Below are positions 33,787-40,954 of a stretch of DNA of 64,000 nt, in pieces. The stretch covers positions 124,001 through 188,000 of the forward strand of contig NZ_QGDS01000002.1 of NCBI RefSeq assembly GCF_003149105.1, in the 5' to 3' direction. Each line of letters begins with the position of its first letter. The stretch's first letter is position 1. Below the pieces are notes generated by a model, which worked only from the letters and a program-made list of their open reading frames with translations, was not told the DNA's origin and ran no database searches. Source of the stretch: Faecalicatena contorta. Its GTDB lineage: Bacteria > Bacillota > Clostridia > Lachnospirales > Lachnospiraceae. Both the position numbers and the translations under genes were made by a program.

Positions 33787-34374
33787 TCATTCATTCAAAA
33801 TCACCCAGCGCTCCCCATCATAATCCTCATACATCTCCGTTGTAACATTCTGCTCATAATAGACGCCCAGCAGGCGCTTGATGTCGCTTTCACCCGCCTT
33901 GCGCACCATGAAGCCCTGATCCTTGAGGCTCTTTTCGATGCGGGAAAGATAGGGCTGAACATCGCTTTCCTTTTCATTTTTCAGCCGGATGATGATTAAG
34001 AATTCCCTTGCCGTCGCCATCTGCACCTGCATACGGTCAAGGGCGGTTTGATCCTGTGCCAGCAGCTTTCGGATGACAGGGTTCTGCTCGGCGGCCATTC
34101 TGGCTTTCAGATAGCTCTTGTTGTCCTCAAAGTTTTCACGGCTGTTTAAGCACAGCATTTCGATATCCGAGATGCCTTTCAGCACATTCATAAGGGCATA
34201 AATCCTTGCCCCGATGCTGGAATCAGACAGAACGCTGATATTGGTGGGCTTAATCATAAAAAACACCAGCTCACCGTGAGGCGTCGCAAGGCTGTGGCCG
34301 GTGATGCCCTCAATGCCCATGAGCTGGCGGGTGGAGGCTTTTTCTCCGGCCTCCCGTTTCTCTTTTCGGTTCAT
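33787..34374 (-). CDS. Conjugation-associated protein between PrgI and VirB4
   Basis: A 195-residue soluble protein; ATG 34374 follows GGAGGG. It reads HGELVFFMIKPTNISVLSDS, IGARIYALMNVLKGISDIEM and AREFLIIIRLKNEKESDVQP, with a central helix (residues ~85-120). The strand pattern around VFFMIKP and FLIIIRLKN recalls the N-terminal, non-ATPase part of VirB4/TraC proteins, and it sits exactly between PrgI and VirB4, so a structural role in the channel base is plausible. I do not know a named family. Stop of PrgI is 2 bp before its start. Confidence 0.7.
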   Translation of the reverse strand: MNRKEKREAGEKASTRQLMGIEGITGHSLATPHGELVFFMIKPTNISVLSDSSIGARIYALMNVLKGISDIEMLCLNSRENFEDNKSYLKARMAAEQNPVIRKLLAQDQTALDRMQVQMATAREFLIIIRLKNEKESDVQPYLSRIEKSLKDQGFMVRKAGESDIKRLLGVYYEQNVTTEMYEDYDGERWVILNE

Positions 34375-34376
34375 AT

Positions 34377-34634
34377 TCACGCCCTCCATTCATAGGTCTG
34401 CTGCTTTCCGAAAAAGAAAGCGGCGGCGTAACGGATAAAATCAAGGATGCTCACATCCTCGAAGCGGATCGATAAAAAGGCATAGACCGCTGTCAGGACA
34501 ATGGGTGGCAGCCAGCCCAGCCTGGAAAAAGCGAAGACAGAAATCAGGCAGCCAATGCCGATGATTCCGATATCCCGCAGCTCCCACAGCCACAGGGTAG
34601 CCTTGGATTTTAGGTTGTCGGGGTAGATGTACAT
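34377..34634 (-). CDS. prgI: PrgI/VirB3-like membrane protein
   Basis: An 85-residue protein; ATG 34634 follows CGAGGAGGAAT. MYIYPDNLKSKATLWLWELR leads into two membrane helices (IGIIGIGCLISVFAF and WLPPIVLTAVYAFLSI), then an amphipathic end (DVSILDFIRYAAAFFFGKQQ). This is the PrgI family, the Gram-positive VirB3 counterpart that sits next to VirB4 in the inner part of the channel. Its start overlaps the 3' end of the methyltransferase gene by 25 bp, so the two are translationally close. Confidence 0.9.
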   Translation of the reverse strand: MYIYPDNLKSKATLWLWELRDIGIIGIGCLISVFAFSRLGWLPPIVLTAVYAFLSIRFEDVSILDFIRYAAAFFFGKQQTYEWRA

Positions 34635-37087
34635 GGGGGTAATTCCTCCTCGTAGATTTTTTGCAAAAAATAGGCGATACCACGGAGAACAAAGTCCACA
34701 CAGGGTATCGCCACGCTGTTGCCCAGCGCCTTGTACCGGGCGCTGTCCGATGCACCGGGAATCAGCGTCCAGCCATCGGGGAAGCCTTGGAGCCGTTCGC
34801 ATTCCAGCGGGGTCAGCCTGCGGATGAGGTTGCGTCTTTCCACGATGCATTTGTTCTGACTGACATACTGACTGCCGATGCCTTTCTCATCCCCGCGGCA
34901 AAGTGCGCCCACTACTTCTTGGTATGGTTCACACACGGCGTGCCGGTCAGAGGTCGTAATGGTGTAGCTGATGTCCGGCTGACAGCCGAGGCCGTTGCCG
35001 CCGTTTTCCGGTTCCCGGTCGATGGTGTTGCCCGCAATGCAAATGGTTTCCTGCATTGCGGGACTTCCCACCAGCGGAACATTATTGCCCCCGGTTCCCA
35101 TACGGGCGGACATTGTGGGCGCTACTGCATGGGGGCCGGTGTAGCGGCTGTCAATGCCGTGATTTTCAAATAACACCGGCTGGTTATTGCCGGAGGTTCC
35201 TGCTGCGGAGGTAATGGTTGGGCAGACACCCTCGCCAATTTCAGCGCCGCCCTGCTGGGTCGCCATGACCAGCGGCTGGTTGTTCCCGCCCTGCCCAAAG
35301 CCTGCGGATACCGTTTGCGATACCGCCACCGGCCCGGTAAAACGAGAGTCTTGTGCATGGTTGTCAAACACCAGCGGCTGGTGTCCATGCTCTTGGGCAC
35401 GGAGCGTACCGGTGATATCATCAGTACAGTGCATCTGGCTGCCGCCCTGATCGTTGAGGCACAGAACTGATGGCGCAGTGCCGGTTTTAATGGTAGGGGA
35501 ACACTCCGCCTGATAGCCGATTCCTCTGGCGTCGGCACTTGCGCTGCCGCAGAAGCCTGCGGTTAGCACACAGGGGTAACCCTGTCCGGCCTGCCCACCA
35601 CCGCCAGTTAGCGAGGTGTGCGTTTCGGGGGTCAGAAAACAATCCCCGTCCCCCTTGCTGACAACGCCTGCCGCAAACAGCAGCCCTGCCGGGTTCCTGC
35701 CACCGCCGCCTCGTCGTTGCAAACTTCGCTCAGTTCCTTCGGGTGCTTCGCACCCGAAATCCACACGCTCCGTTGCACCTCCTCTCCCCAACGAATCTGA
35801 CGATTCGCCGGGGTCCCCTTTGGCGGCAAGGGTCGGCGCCACACCCTCCGGCGTGAACACACGGCTTTGCTGGGTATCCCAGCCATTCATACAATTGGGC
35901 TGGGATACAAGTGGCGGATGACCTCCCATATCGGCACGCAATGTGGACGCCACATCCTCGGTGACATCCATCCGTTCGCCGCCCTGATCGTTTAAGCACA
36001 ACAGCGACTGTCGGGTGACAAAGGTCTGCATCTGCATATTTCGGGTTGCTAACAGTGCACCAGATATTCCGTCCAAATCAATTACTTCATCCCTTTGGTT
36101 GACATGAAAGGCACTGATTTTCTCGGTATCCGCTACAAAGGTCTGCTGCTTCATCCCCGGCTGGGCCTGTATTGCCCCTGCAACATCGTGCAAATCTCGC
36201 ACTTCGTCACGCTGGTTGGCTGCAAAGGCTATTGCTGTTTTTTCTTCTGTCTGGATATATCCGTGCCCGCCGCCCTCACCGCCATAGAGGGCGGGCCATG
36301 TCCCGGTTTCTTCAAAAATGCGGCGGCTTTGGACGTCCCATGGGGTCAGGCAAGCCCCGCCTGTATCATCAAGGCATCCCTCAGCTGGGGCGGCAGCTCC
36401 TTGCCGCGGGCCTCCGCTCTGCGTAATATCCCCAAACAGGCTGTCTTGCTTAAATAGTATTTCGGGTGCGGTCGTGCCTCCAAAATCTGCGACAAGGAAG
36501 ATGCGACGGCGACGCTGGGCGACTCCCCAGAATTGAGCGTCCATGACTCTCCAAGCCAAGCTGAATTCATCTCCCAAAAGGACAGCCCCAGCAGATTCCC
36601 AGCGCCCGGACTCAGGTCGAGGCACATCACAGGCACTGTACTTAATCCGGACGATCTCCTCGATGACCGCCCTGAAATCCTCCCCCTCTGCGGAGCTGAA
36701 GGCTCCGGGGACATTTTCCCAAACGAGGTATCGAGGTCGAATAAGGTGAGCTGGTACGTTTCGCTGCTCATCGGATTTTCTCATCTCCTTCGCAATTCGG
36801 GTCTGCTCCATAAACAGGCCGGAGCGTGCCCCAGCCAAACCAGCCCTCTGGCCAGCGACCGATAAATCTTGGCAGGGTGAGCCGCCGCAAATGACGTCTA
36901 CAGGCGGCAGCTTTGCGCCATCCAGCTTTGTAATATCCCCGACATGGCGCATTTCGGGGAATCGGATTTTGGTCACTTCAATGGGAAAGGCTTCGATTTC
37001 ACTGGCCCATACGGGAGTGATACCGTTGCGGATAGCCGCCAATGGAAAACCTCCAATCCCATCGAAGAGGCTCCCCATCGTCATCAT
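34610..37087 (-). CDS. Orphan DNA cytosine-5 methyltransferase with long repeat insert
   Basis: An 825-residue m5C methyltransferase; ATG 37087 overlaps the upstream stop as TGATG. Motif I (GSLFDGIGGFPLAA), motif IV with the catalytic Cys (CGGSPCQDLSVAGQR), motif VI (VWENVPGAF), motif VIII (FWGVAQRRRRIFLVADF), motif IX (RRLTPLECERLQGFPDGW) and motif X (ARYKALGNSVAIP) are all present. Between VIII and IX, where the target-recognition domain belongs, lies a ~490-residue insert (about 34870-36350) of some eleven degenerate units, typically T-L/I/M-x-A ... G-G-N-N-Q-P-L-V. No restriction enzyme is nearby, so it probably protects or marks the element's DNA. Confidence 0.9.
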   Translation of the reverse strand: MMTMGSLFDGIGGFPLAAIRNGITPVWASEIEAFPIEVTKIRFPEMRHVGDITKLDGAKLPPVDVICGGSPCQDLSVAGQRAGLAGARSGLFMEQTRIAKEMRKSDEQRNVPAHLIRPRYLVWENVPGAFSSAEGEDFRAVIEEIVRIKYSACDVPRPESGRWESAGAVLLGDEFSLAWRVMDAQFWGVAQRRRRIFLVADFGGTTAPEILFKQDSLFGDITQSGGPRQGAAAPAEGCLDDTGGACLTPWDVQSRRIFEETGTWPALYGGEGGGHGYIQTEEKTAIAFAANQRDEVRDLHDVAGAIQAQPGMKQQTFVADTEKISAFHVNQRDEVIDLDGISGALLATRNMQMQTFVTRQSLLCLNDQGGERMDVTEDVASTLRADMGGHPPLVSQPNCMNGWDTQQSRVFTPEGVAPTLAAKGDPGESSDSLGRGGATERVDFGCEAPEGTERSLQRRGGGGRNPAGLLFAAGVVSKGDGDCFLTPETHTSLTGGGGQAGQGYPCVLTAGFCGSASADARGIGYQAECSPTIKTGTAPSVLCLNDQGGSQMHCTDDITGTLRAQEHGHQPLVFDNHAQDSRFTGPVAVSQTVSAGFGQGGNNQPLVMATQQGGAEIGEGVCPTITSAAGTSGNNQPVLFENHGIDSRYTGPHAVAPTMSARMGTGGNNVPLVGSPAMQETICIAGNTIDREPENGGNGLGCQPDISYTITTSDRHAVCEPYQEVVGALCRGDEKGIGSQYVSQNKCIVERRNLIRRLTPLECERLQGFPDGWTLIPGASDSARYKALGNSVAIPCVDFVLRGIAYFLQKIYEEELPPCTSTPTT
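36346..36771 (-). other. Long same-strand overlapping ORF inside the methyltransferase gene
   Basis: A 141-codon frame starts at ATG 36771, shifted relative to the methyltransferase, over motifs VI-VIII. It encodes MSSETYQLTLFDLDTSFGKM ... SLSQILEARPHPKYYLSKTA, CLGILRRAEARGKELPPQLR and a stop. The text reads like a real protein and resembles, from memory, small proteins annotated beside phage methyltransferases. No obvious ribosome-binding site was identified. Either a genuine overlapping gene or a frame kept open by the GC-rich methyltransferase code. Confidence 0.4.
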
Positions 37088-37470
37088 CAGACCATCCTCA
37101 TCGCCTGCTGGGGAGCTTTGGCCGCTGCGGTGCATTTGGCTCTGCCGATGGTAAAGCCGTTTTCCTGTTCCATCACCCGGCGAACCGGGATTCCGAGCCT
37201 GACCGCTTCCTCTATTTCAAGGTGCATTCCGAAGGAAATGCGGTAGCCGTAGCACCACAGCTCGTCGCAGCGGGGAAGCATGGCAAGCCCCATGTCCAGA
37301 CCCGCCTGACGCTCCTTCGGATTGGAATCATCAAGGAACTGTGGGTAGAGCAAATGAGGTGCAAAAAAAGCGTGCCCCTCGTTCATCACATGGCGGCACG
37401 CTCTCTTGGTAAACTCGGTATTCTTTTCGATGTCCCCGGCGTAGGGGGACGCCACATAGATTAGTTTCAT
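37087..37470 (-). CDS. DUF4406 (nucleoside 2-deoxyribosyltransferase-like) protein
   Basis: A 127-residue protein with the opening KLIYVASPYAGDIEKNTEFT, followed by GHAFFAPHLLYPQFLDDSNP and CDELWCYGYRISFGMHLEIE. This is the DUF4406/nucleoside deoxyribosyltransferase-like Rossmann fold, in which the N-terminal loop and the later Glu bind a nucleotide sugar. The end (GFTIGRAKCTAAAKAPQQAM) is element-specific. The ATGA-type overlap with the methyltransferase suggests joint expression; a role in nucleotide salvage or DNA modification chemistry is only inferred. Confidence 0.8.
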   Translation of the reverse strand: MKLIYVASPYAGDIEKNTEFTKRACRHVMNEGHAFFAPHLLYPQFLDDSNPKERQAGLDMGLAMLPRCDELWCYGYRISFGMHLEIEEAVRLGIPVRRVMEQENGFTIGRAKCTAAAKAPQQAMRMV

Positions 37471-37489
37471 AGGCTTTTTCCTTTCATGA

Positions 37490-38395
37490 TTATTTTGGCG
37501 CTACCGCCTGTACGATGGTGCGGGTGGTGTTGACGGCTGCCTGCGCGGTATACACGGCGCTCATCACATTGGCCTTTGTGCTGGTGTCCAGCCCGAAGGC
37601 TCCGGCAATTCGCGGTACTTCTCCTGCGGCCAGCATCAGACCAAGCCCCAGCAGGGCATGGGTTCGCAGCACCATAAGCCCTGCGGCGAGGATAGTCGCC
37701 TGCAAAAATGTGGTGAGGCACAGACCGATGATCTGCTTGCACCACTGGGTAAAGCCGTCGATGTAGCCGCGGGGAATGGAGAACATATACAGGCTGCCCA
37801 CGGCGATCTGAATCAGCAAAATGCCCCCGCGCTTCAGGTTGGCAAAGAACACTTTAATCACCGCGTAGCCCATCATGATGATCATAAAGAGCAGCAGGAT
37901 CGGGCTGGTGATGACAGACAGCCCTCCGAATACACCGGAGCCCATGGCGCCGCCGATATCCGGCGAACTGCCAAGCTCGGAAATGATATTCCCGGCAAGG
38001 TCGCCGAAGCTGGTTCCATAGCCGGTGATGCCTGCCGTGAGGCTGCTCTGGAGATTGACCGAGAGCTTGAACAGCTCCACCGGCACGATGGTAAAAAGGG
38101 ACACTGCCATAAAGCCCTTGATGGCGTTTAAAGCGGTGTCCTTTATGCTGCCCCGGCCGTGCTGGTACTCAATGCCGGTTTCAAATGCTGACACTACCAG
38201 CCCGGTTCCGTACAGCGCCCAAGCCAGATAGGAAAAAAACAGGACGATGGACTGTACCCAGCTCATCTCAAACAGCTCCACGCCCATGTTTCCCATCTGT
38301 GCAAAAAAGTCGGCCAGAAAGCCGACCACCTGTCCGTAGAGCCATTCGATGATCTGATCCATCACGGTTCCAAGGACAAAGTCCCAGATGAACAT
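37490..38395 (-). CDS. VirB6/TrbL-like polytopic membrane protein (DUF6045)
   Basis: A 301-residue protein; ATG 38395 follows AAAGAGGTGAG. It has about six membrane helices: MSWVQSIVLFFSYLAWALYG, then LNAIKGFMAVSLFTIVPVEL, ITSPILLLFMIIMMGYAVIK and IIGLCLTTFLQATILAAGLM are easy to see. A long conserved loop contains EYQHGRGSIKDTA. This is the DUF6045 family, taking the place of VirB6/TrbL in clostridial conjugation systems as the inner channel component. A hairpin at 38430-38461 lies just upstream. Confidence 0.85.
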   Translation of the reverse strand: MFIWDFVLGTVMDQIIEWLYGQVVGFLADFFAQMGNMGVELFEMSWVQSIVLFFSYLAWALYGTGLVVSAFETGIEYQHGRGSIKDTALNAIKGFMAVSLFTIVPVELFKLSVNLQSSLTAGITGYGTSFGDLAGNIISELGSSPDIGGAMGSGVFGGLSVITSPILLLFMIIMMGYAVIKVFFANLKRGGILLIQIAVGSLYMFSIPRGYIDGFTQWCKQIIGLCLTTFLQATILAAGLMVLRTHALLGLGLMLAAGEVPRIAGAFGLDTSTKANVMSAVYTAQAAVNTTRTIVQAVAPK

Positions 38396-38429
38396 TGGAT
38401 TCTCACCTCTTTCCTGTGGAAATAAAAAA

Positions 38430-38461
38430 AGGCACACCATGCAATAAAATGCGGTGTGCCT
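38430..38461 (-). terminator. Hairpin with T-run upstream of the VirB6-like gene
   Basis: A perfect 9-bp stem (AGGCACACC 38430-38438 with GGTGTGCCT 38453-38461), followed on the minus strand by seven T. It lies only 35 bp before the VirB6-like gene in its own direction, so it is either an attenuator for the downstream transfer genes or the end of a leftward transcript from the array side. Confidence 0.75.
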
Positions 38462-38522
38462 GCGTATCTGGTGGAACGAATTTCAAATAGAGCGCGAAGA
38501 TTTAGAAAACTTCAAAAACGAC

Positions 38523-38551
38523 TTGACAATCCGCTCGTTCAGAGCTTCAAT
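38523..38551 (+). promoter_or_regulatory. Promoter for the small + strand gene
   Basis: TTGACA, a 17-bp spacer, and TTCAAT lie 46 bp before the start of the 38598 gene. The -35 is perfect and the -10 weaker. Confidence 0.5.
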
Positions 38552-38597
38552 ACCACACAACGGTGGCCGCCGAAATAAGGAAAAGGAGGTCAATTGC

Positions 38598-38765
38598 GTG
38601 GCAGACTACAAAAAAATGTATGATTCGCTGTTTAACGATGTGACGGATGCCATTTCGCTGCTTCAGCGTGCGCAGCAAAAGACGGAGGAGCTTTTCATCT
38701 CCGGCGATGACGGTGTTGTGCTGGAGCTCAAAAGAGATTCCGAGCCTGACGGCAACGATAAATAA
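38598..38765 (+). CDS. Small helical protein, antisense to the operon
   Basis: A 55-residue protein starting at GTG 38598, preceded by AAAAGGAGGT at 6-7 bp. It reads ADYKKMYDSLFNDVTDAISL, LQRAQQKTEELFISGDDGVV: one or two helices with a coiled-coil look and an acidic tail. Similar small proteins occur in phages and conjugative elements (from memory); function unknown. It is divergent to the VirB6-like gene and has its own promoter. It might be a regulator or an anti-factor. No stem was seen directly after the stop. Confidence 0.65.
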   Translation: MADYKKMYDSLFNDVTDAISLLQRAQQKTEELFISGDDGVVLELKRDSEPDGNDK

Positions 38766-38850
38766 CAAATCACGTTTGCATAAGACAAGGAGAGCGGTTC
38801 TGCCGCCCTCCTTGTTATGCTGCTGCAAACGCCTTTTGGGGGAAATAAAA

Positions 38851-38880
38851 AAGACGCACCGTAGGTTCATTCACGGTGCG
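38851..38880 (-). terminator. Terminator overlapping the end of the 38867 gene
   Basis: A 10-bp stem with one mismatch (GACGCACCGT with ACGGTGCGCC) and a 10-nt loop, followed on the minus strand by six T. Its first arm overlaps the last codons of the leftward gene ending at 38867. Confidence 0.8.
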
Positions 38881-39289
38881 CCTTGGAGCATATTTGCGAT
38901 TGTTGTTTCAGCTCGCTTAGCCTGACAGGGTCTATATAGTGGGTGGCATAGGCTTTTTCAATATCCTCGCCGCCGCTTTTGGAAAACCGGAGCTTCTTTG
39001 CATGGGGAAGGCTTTTCAGTCCCCACTGCTTATAAAAAGTCCACGAAGCCTTGAGATTGTTTTTTGCGGCATAGCCTCGGATTTCCCGCATGATAAGGGA
39101 CAGCTTGGAGAGGTTCACTTTGCAGACACGCTCCAAATAATCCACCTTGCCGAAGCGCCACCGCTCATAATCCTCTTTGGAGCGGATGCTCAAATCCATC
39201 AGCACCTGCACGGGCGCTGCTATGCCGCTCCTTTGGAGCTGCTGATACATGGAGTTATGAATTTTCCCTTGTATATCATTGCTGTTCAC
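38867..39289 (-). CDS. Conserved ICE protein of unknown function
   Basis: A 140-residue soluble basic protein. GTG 39289 is chosen because GCAGGAGGTGATGC precedes it. It reads IHNSMYQQLQRSGIAAPVQV, LMDLSIRSKEDYERWRFGKV, DYLERVCKVNLSKLSLIMRE, with KASWTFYKQWGLK later. Related proteins recur in Firmicute mobile elements, from memory, without known function; the helical, basic middle could bind nucleic acid. In the leftward direction it is the first backbone gene after the cargo array: R1 lies 84 bp upstream of its start. Before the array was inserted it would have followed DUF3852 directly. Confidence 0.7.
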   Translation of the reverse strand: MNSNDIQGKIHNSMYQQLQRSGIAAPVQVLMDLSIRSKEDYERWRFGKVDYLERVCKVNLSKLSLIMREIRGYAAKNNLKASWTFYKQWGLKSLPHAKKLRFSKSGGEDIEKAYATHYIDPVRLSELKQQSQICSKAHRE

Positions 39290-39372
39290 CGCATCACCTC
39301 CTGCGCATATTTTACTGCAAATTTCTTTGGTATGCCAGACGTTTCCTCTCTTTTGGGGAACAGTTCGTTTCA

Positions 39373-39421
39373 CTACATCCCCAAAATCGTCCAGTCAATG
39401 CTTGTATATAGCTGGTGGAAA
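39373..39421 (-). repeat. Array repeat R1 (left border)
   Basis: Reads in minus direction as codons for FHQLYTSIDWTILGM and TAG. The core matches the DUF3852 end; the arm is of the R1/R3 subtype (GGTGGAAA instead of GGTGAACG). In the + direction the core is followed by AT-rich sequence with TATAAT and TGTACAGTAA, shared with R3. An imperfect stem precedes it on the backbone side. Confidence 0.8.
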
Positions 39422-39499
39422 GATACTAAAAAATATGGTATTCTTTTATATATAATGATTTGTACAGTAACACAGATGCCATAAATAATAAACACTAAG

Positions 39500-40347
39500 G
39501 GGGTGTACCATGGATACTTTTAGAGAATAATGAAATCTCCAGTTTGCTAAGTGAATCGGTATTAGTCGGAAAGCTCACAACAGATTTTGTGGATCACCCC
39601 CTGTTTGCTGTATTTCGAATTATGGGCCTAAGTGAAATCCCACATATTGAAAGATTACCTTACACACAAAAGATGATAGACTATATTAACCGCAATATTG
39701 CGACAGCGCAAGGATTTTCATGCTTAGGCGGAATTGAAGAAATTGTCCCTTGCTACAACGCAATGCTGCTGGAAGCCTATTGCAGACTTGGACTTGCTGA
39801 GAGTAAAGAAGCACAAGCTGCTCTAAGCTGGATAGAACAATATCAGCTTTTTGAACGTAACCAAACTACTTCATGGCCTCATAAAGGTGTATGCAAACAT
39901 GGCGGATGCCTTGGAAAAACGCCATGTTACATTGGTATTGGTAAAACAGTCCGAGCGCTTACCACCTATTCAGAGTGCGTTAAGCATGAAAATCAGAACG
40001 TGGAAAAGCTCTTGATACAAGGGACAGGCTATATGCTTCGTCATAAAATGTTTCAGAGGTTATCAGATGGCAAGCCCATCAGCTCTCATATTACAGATAT
40101 CATGTTTCCGCAAAGTTACGCGCTCTCACTTACAGACTTAACTTATATTATTGGGAAAAGGCGATTGACCGCAAGTGAAGATAGTACGGAGTTGTTACAC
40201 CTCCTTCAGAAGAAACAAATAGCGGAAAACCAGTGGAAGATTGATTATCTATACAGCTATAAAGGCTATGTCGCCTTTGAAAGCAAGCGCAAAACCTCGG
40301 AATGGGTTTCAGCATTGTTTTCGATATGGCTATCTAAATCAATGTGA
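39500..40347 (+). pseudogene. Prenyltransferase/squalene-cyclase-fold-like protein, start disrupted (cassette 1)
   Basis: The open frame continues upstream of any normal start: the sequence PWILLENNEISSLLSESVLV looks like a genuine N-terminus but lacks an in-frame ATG. The well-placed ATG after AAGGGGGTG (39510) reads only six codons in another frame. The body has repeated helical hairpins with Gly/Cys-rich turns (CLGGIEEIVPCYNAMLLEAY, CKHGGCLGKTPCYIGIGKTV, HITDIMFPQSYALSLTDLTY), as in the alpha/alpha-barrel of prenyltransferase-like proteins. A TTG at 39544 would give 267 residues. One lost base near 39510-39530 would explain the break. Function unknown; the body frame is intact. Confidence 0.55.
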
Positions 40348-40354
40348 GTATAGT

Positions 40355-40390
40355 AGCAGGCCGATTTTGCAAGACAGAAATCGGCCTGCT
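40355..40390 (+). terminator. Hairpin closing cassette 1
   Basis: A perfect 13-bp stem, AGCAGGCCGATTT with AAATCGGCCTGCT, 10-nt loop, then CTTTCGTT. It ends 6 bp before repeat R2. Confidence 0.85.
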
Positions 40391-40396
40391 CTTTCG

Positions 40397-40446
40397 TTAC
40401 ATACCAAGTATCGTCCAGGGTATTCTTGCATAAAGATGGTGAACGT
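40397..40446 (-). repeat. Array repeat R2
   Basis: Minus-strand frame reads VHHLYARIPWTILGM and TAA. The arm CTTGCATAAAGATGGTGAAC matches R4 and, less well, R5. On the minus strand an ATG with a strong AGGAGGAG site begins just outside the arm (40460) and reads through the repeat in a different frame. Confidence 0.88.
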
Positions 40447-40563
40447 ATTTTTTCTTTCATGTGTTAACTCCTCCTATACACGATTGATTGTTTATATATT
40501 GCAAGGTAAAACTGGCGGCTTTCTGCCGTCTTTTTTACTCTCGAAATAAAACACCAAAACACA

Positions 40564-40601
40564 TTGACATTCATCTATGTGTTGGCATATAATACACATA
40601 G
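40564..40601 (+). promoter_or_regulatory. Promoter and ArsR operator of the arsenic operon
   Basis: TTGACA (40564-40569), an 18-bp spacer and TATAAT (40588-40593) lie 35 bp before the TTG start. CTATGTGT (40574-40581) and ACACATAG (40594-40601) form an inverted repeat around the -10, and TCTATGTG recurs near 40609. This is the likely ArsR binding site, giving autorepression relieved by arsenite. Confidence 0.82.
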
Positions 40602-40627
40602 ACCATTATCTATGTGAGGTGATTTAA

Positions 40628-40954
40628 TTGAGCAATAAATATGCTGAAAATGTCGGGCTGTTCAAGGCCCTTGCAGACACGAACCGGCTTATGATCGTGG
40701 ATATGCTATCCTGCGGTGAGCTTTGTGCCTGCAAGATTTTAGAGAAGTTCCATATTACGCAGCCAACCCTTTCTCATCATATGAAAATACTCTGTGATTG
40801 CGGTTTGGTAAATGGACGTAAAGAGGGCAAATGGATGTATTATTCACTGAATAGCGAAAAAGTGCAGGACTTCAAAAACTTTTTATGTGCCATTACCATC
40901 GACAAAGAGGATTGCATTTGTAAGGAAGGAGAGTGTAATTGTGGGAAAAAATAA
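40628..40954 (+). CDS. arsR: ArsR-family arsenical repressor
   Basis: A 108-residue winged-helix repressor. The start is TTG 40628, preceded by GAGGTGA at a proper distance; no in-frame ATG upstream exists. The metal-site helix is GELCACKILEKFHITQPTLS, with the Cys-x-Cys pair of arsenic sensors, followed by the recognition helix HHMKILCDCGLV. The tail carries six further cysteines (KEDCICKEGECNCGKK), more than typical for the family. First gene of the arsR-acr3-DUF2703/BFD/arsD-arsA-arsC operon; it overlaps the next gene by 14 bp. Confidence 0.92.
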   Translation: MSNKYAENVGLFKALADTNRLMIVDMLSCGELCACKILEKFHITQPTLSHHMKILCDCGLVNGRKEGKWMYYSLNSEKVQDFKNFLCAITIDKEDCICKEGECNCGKK

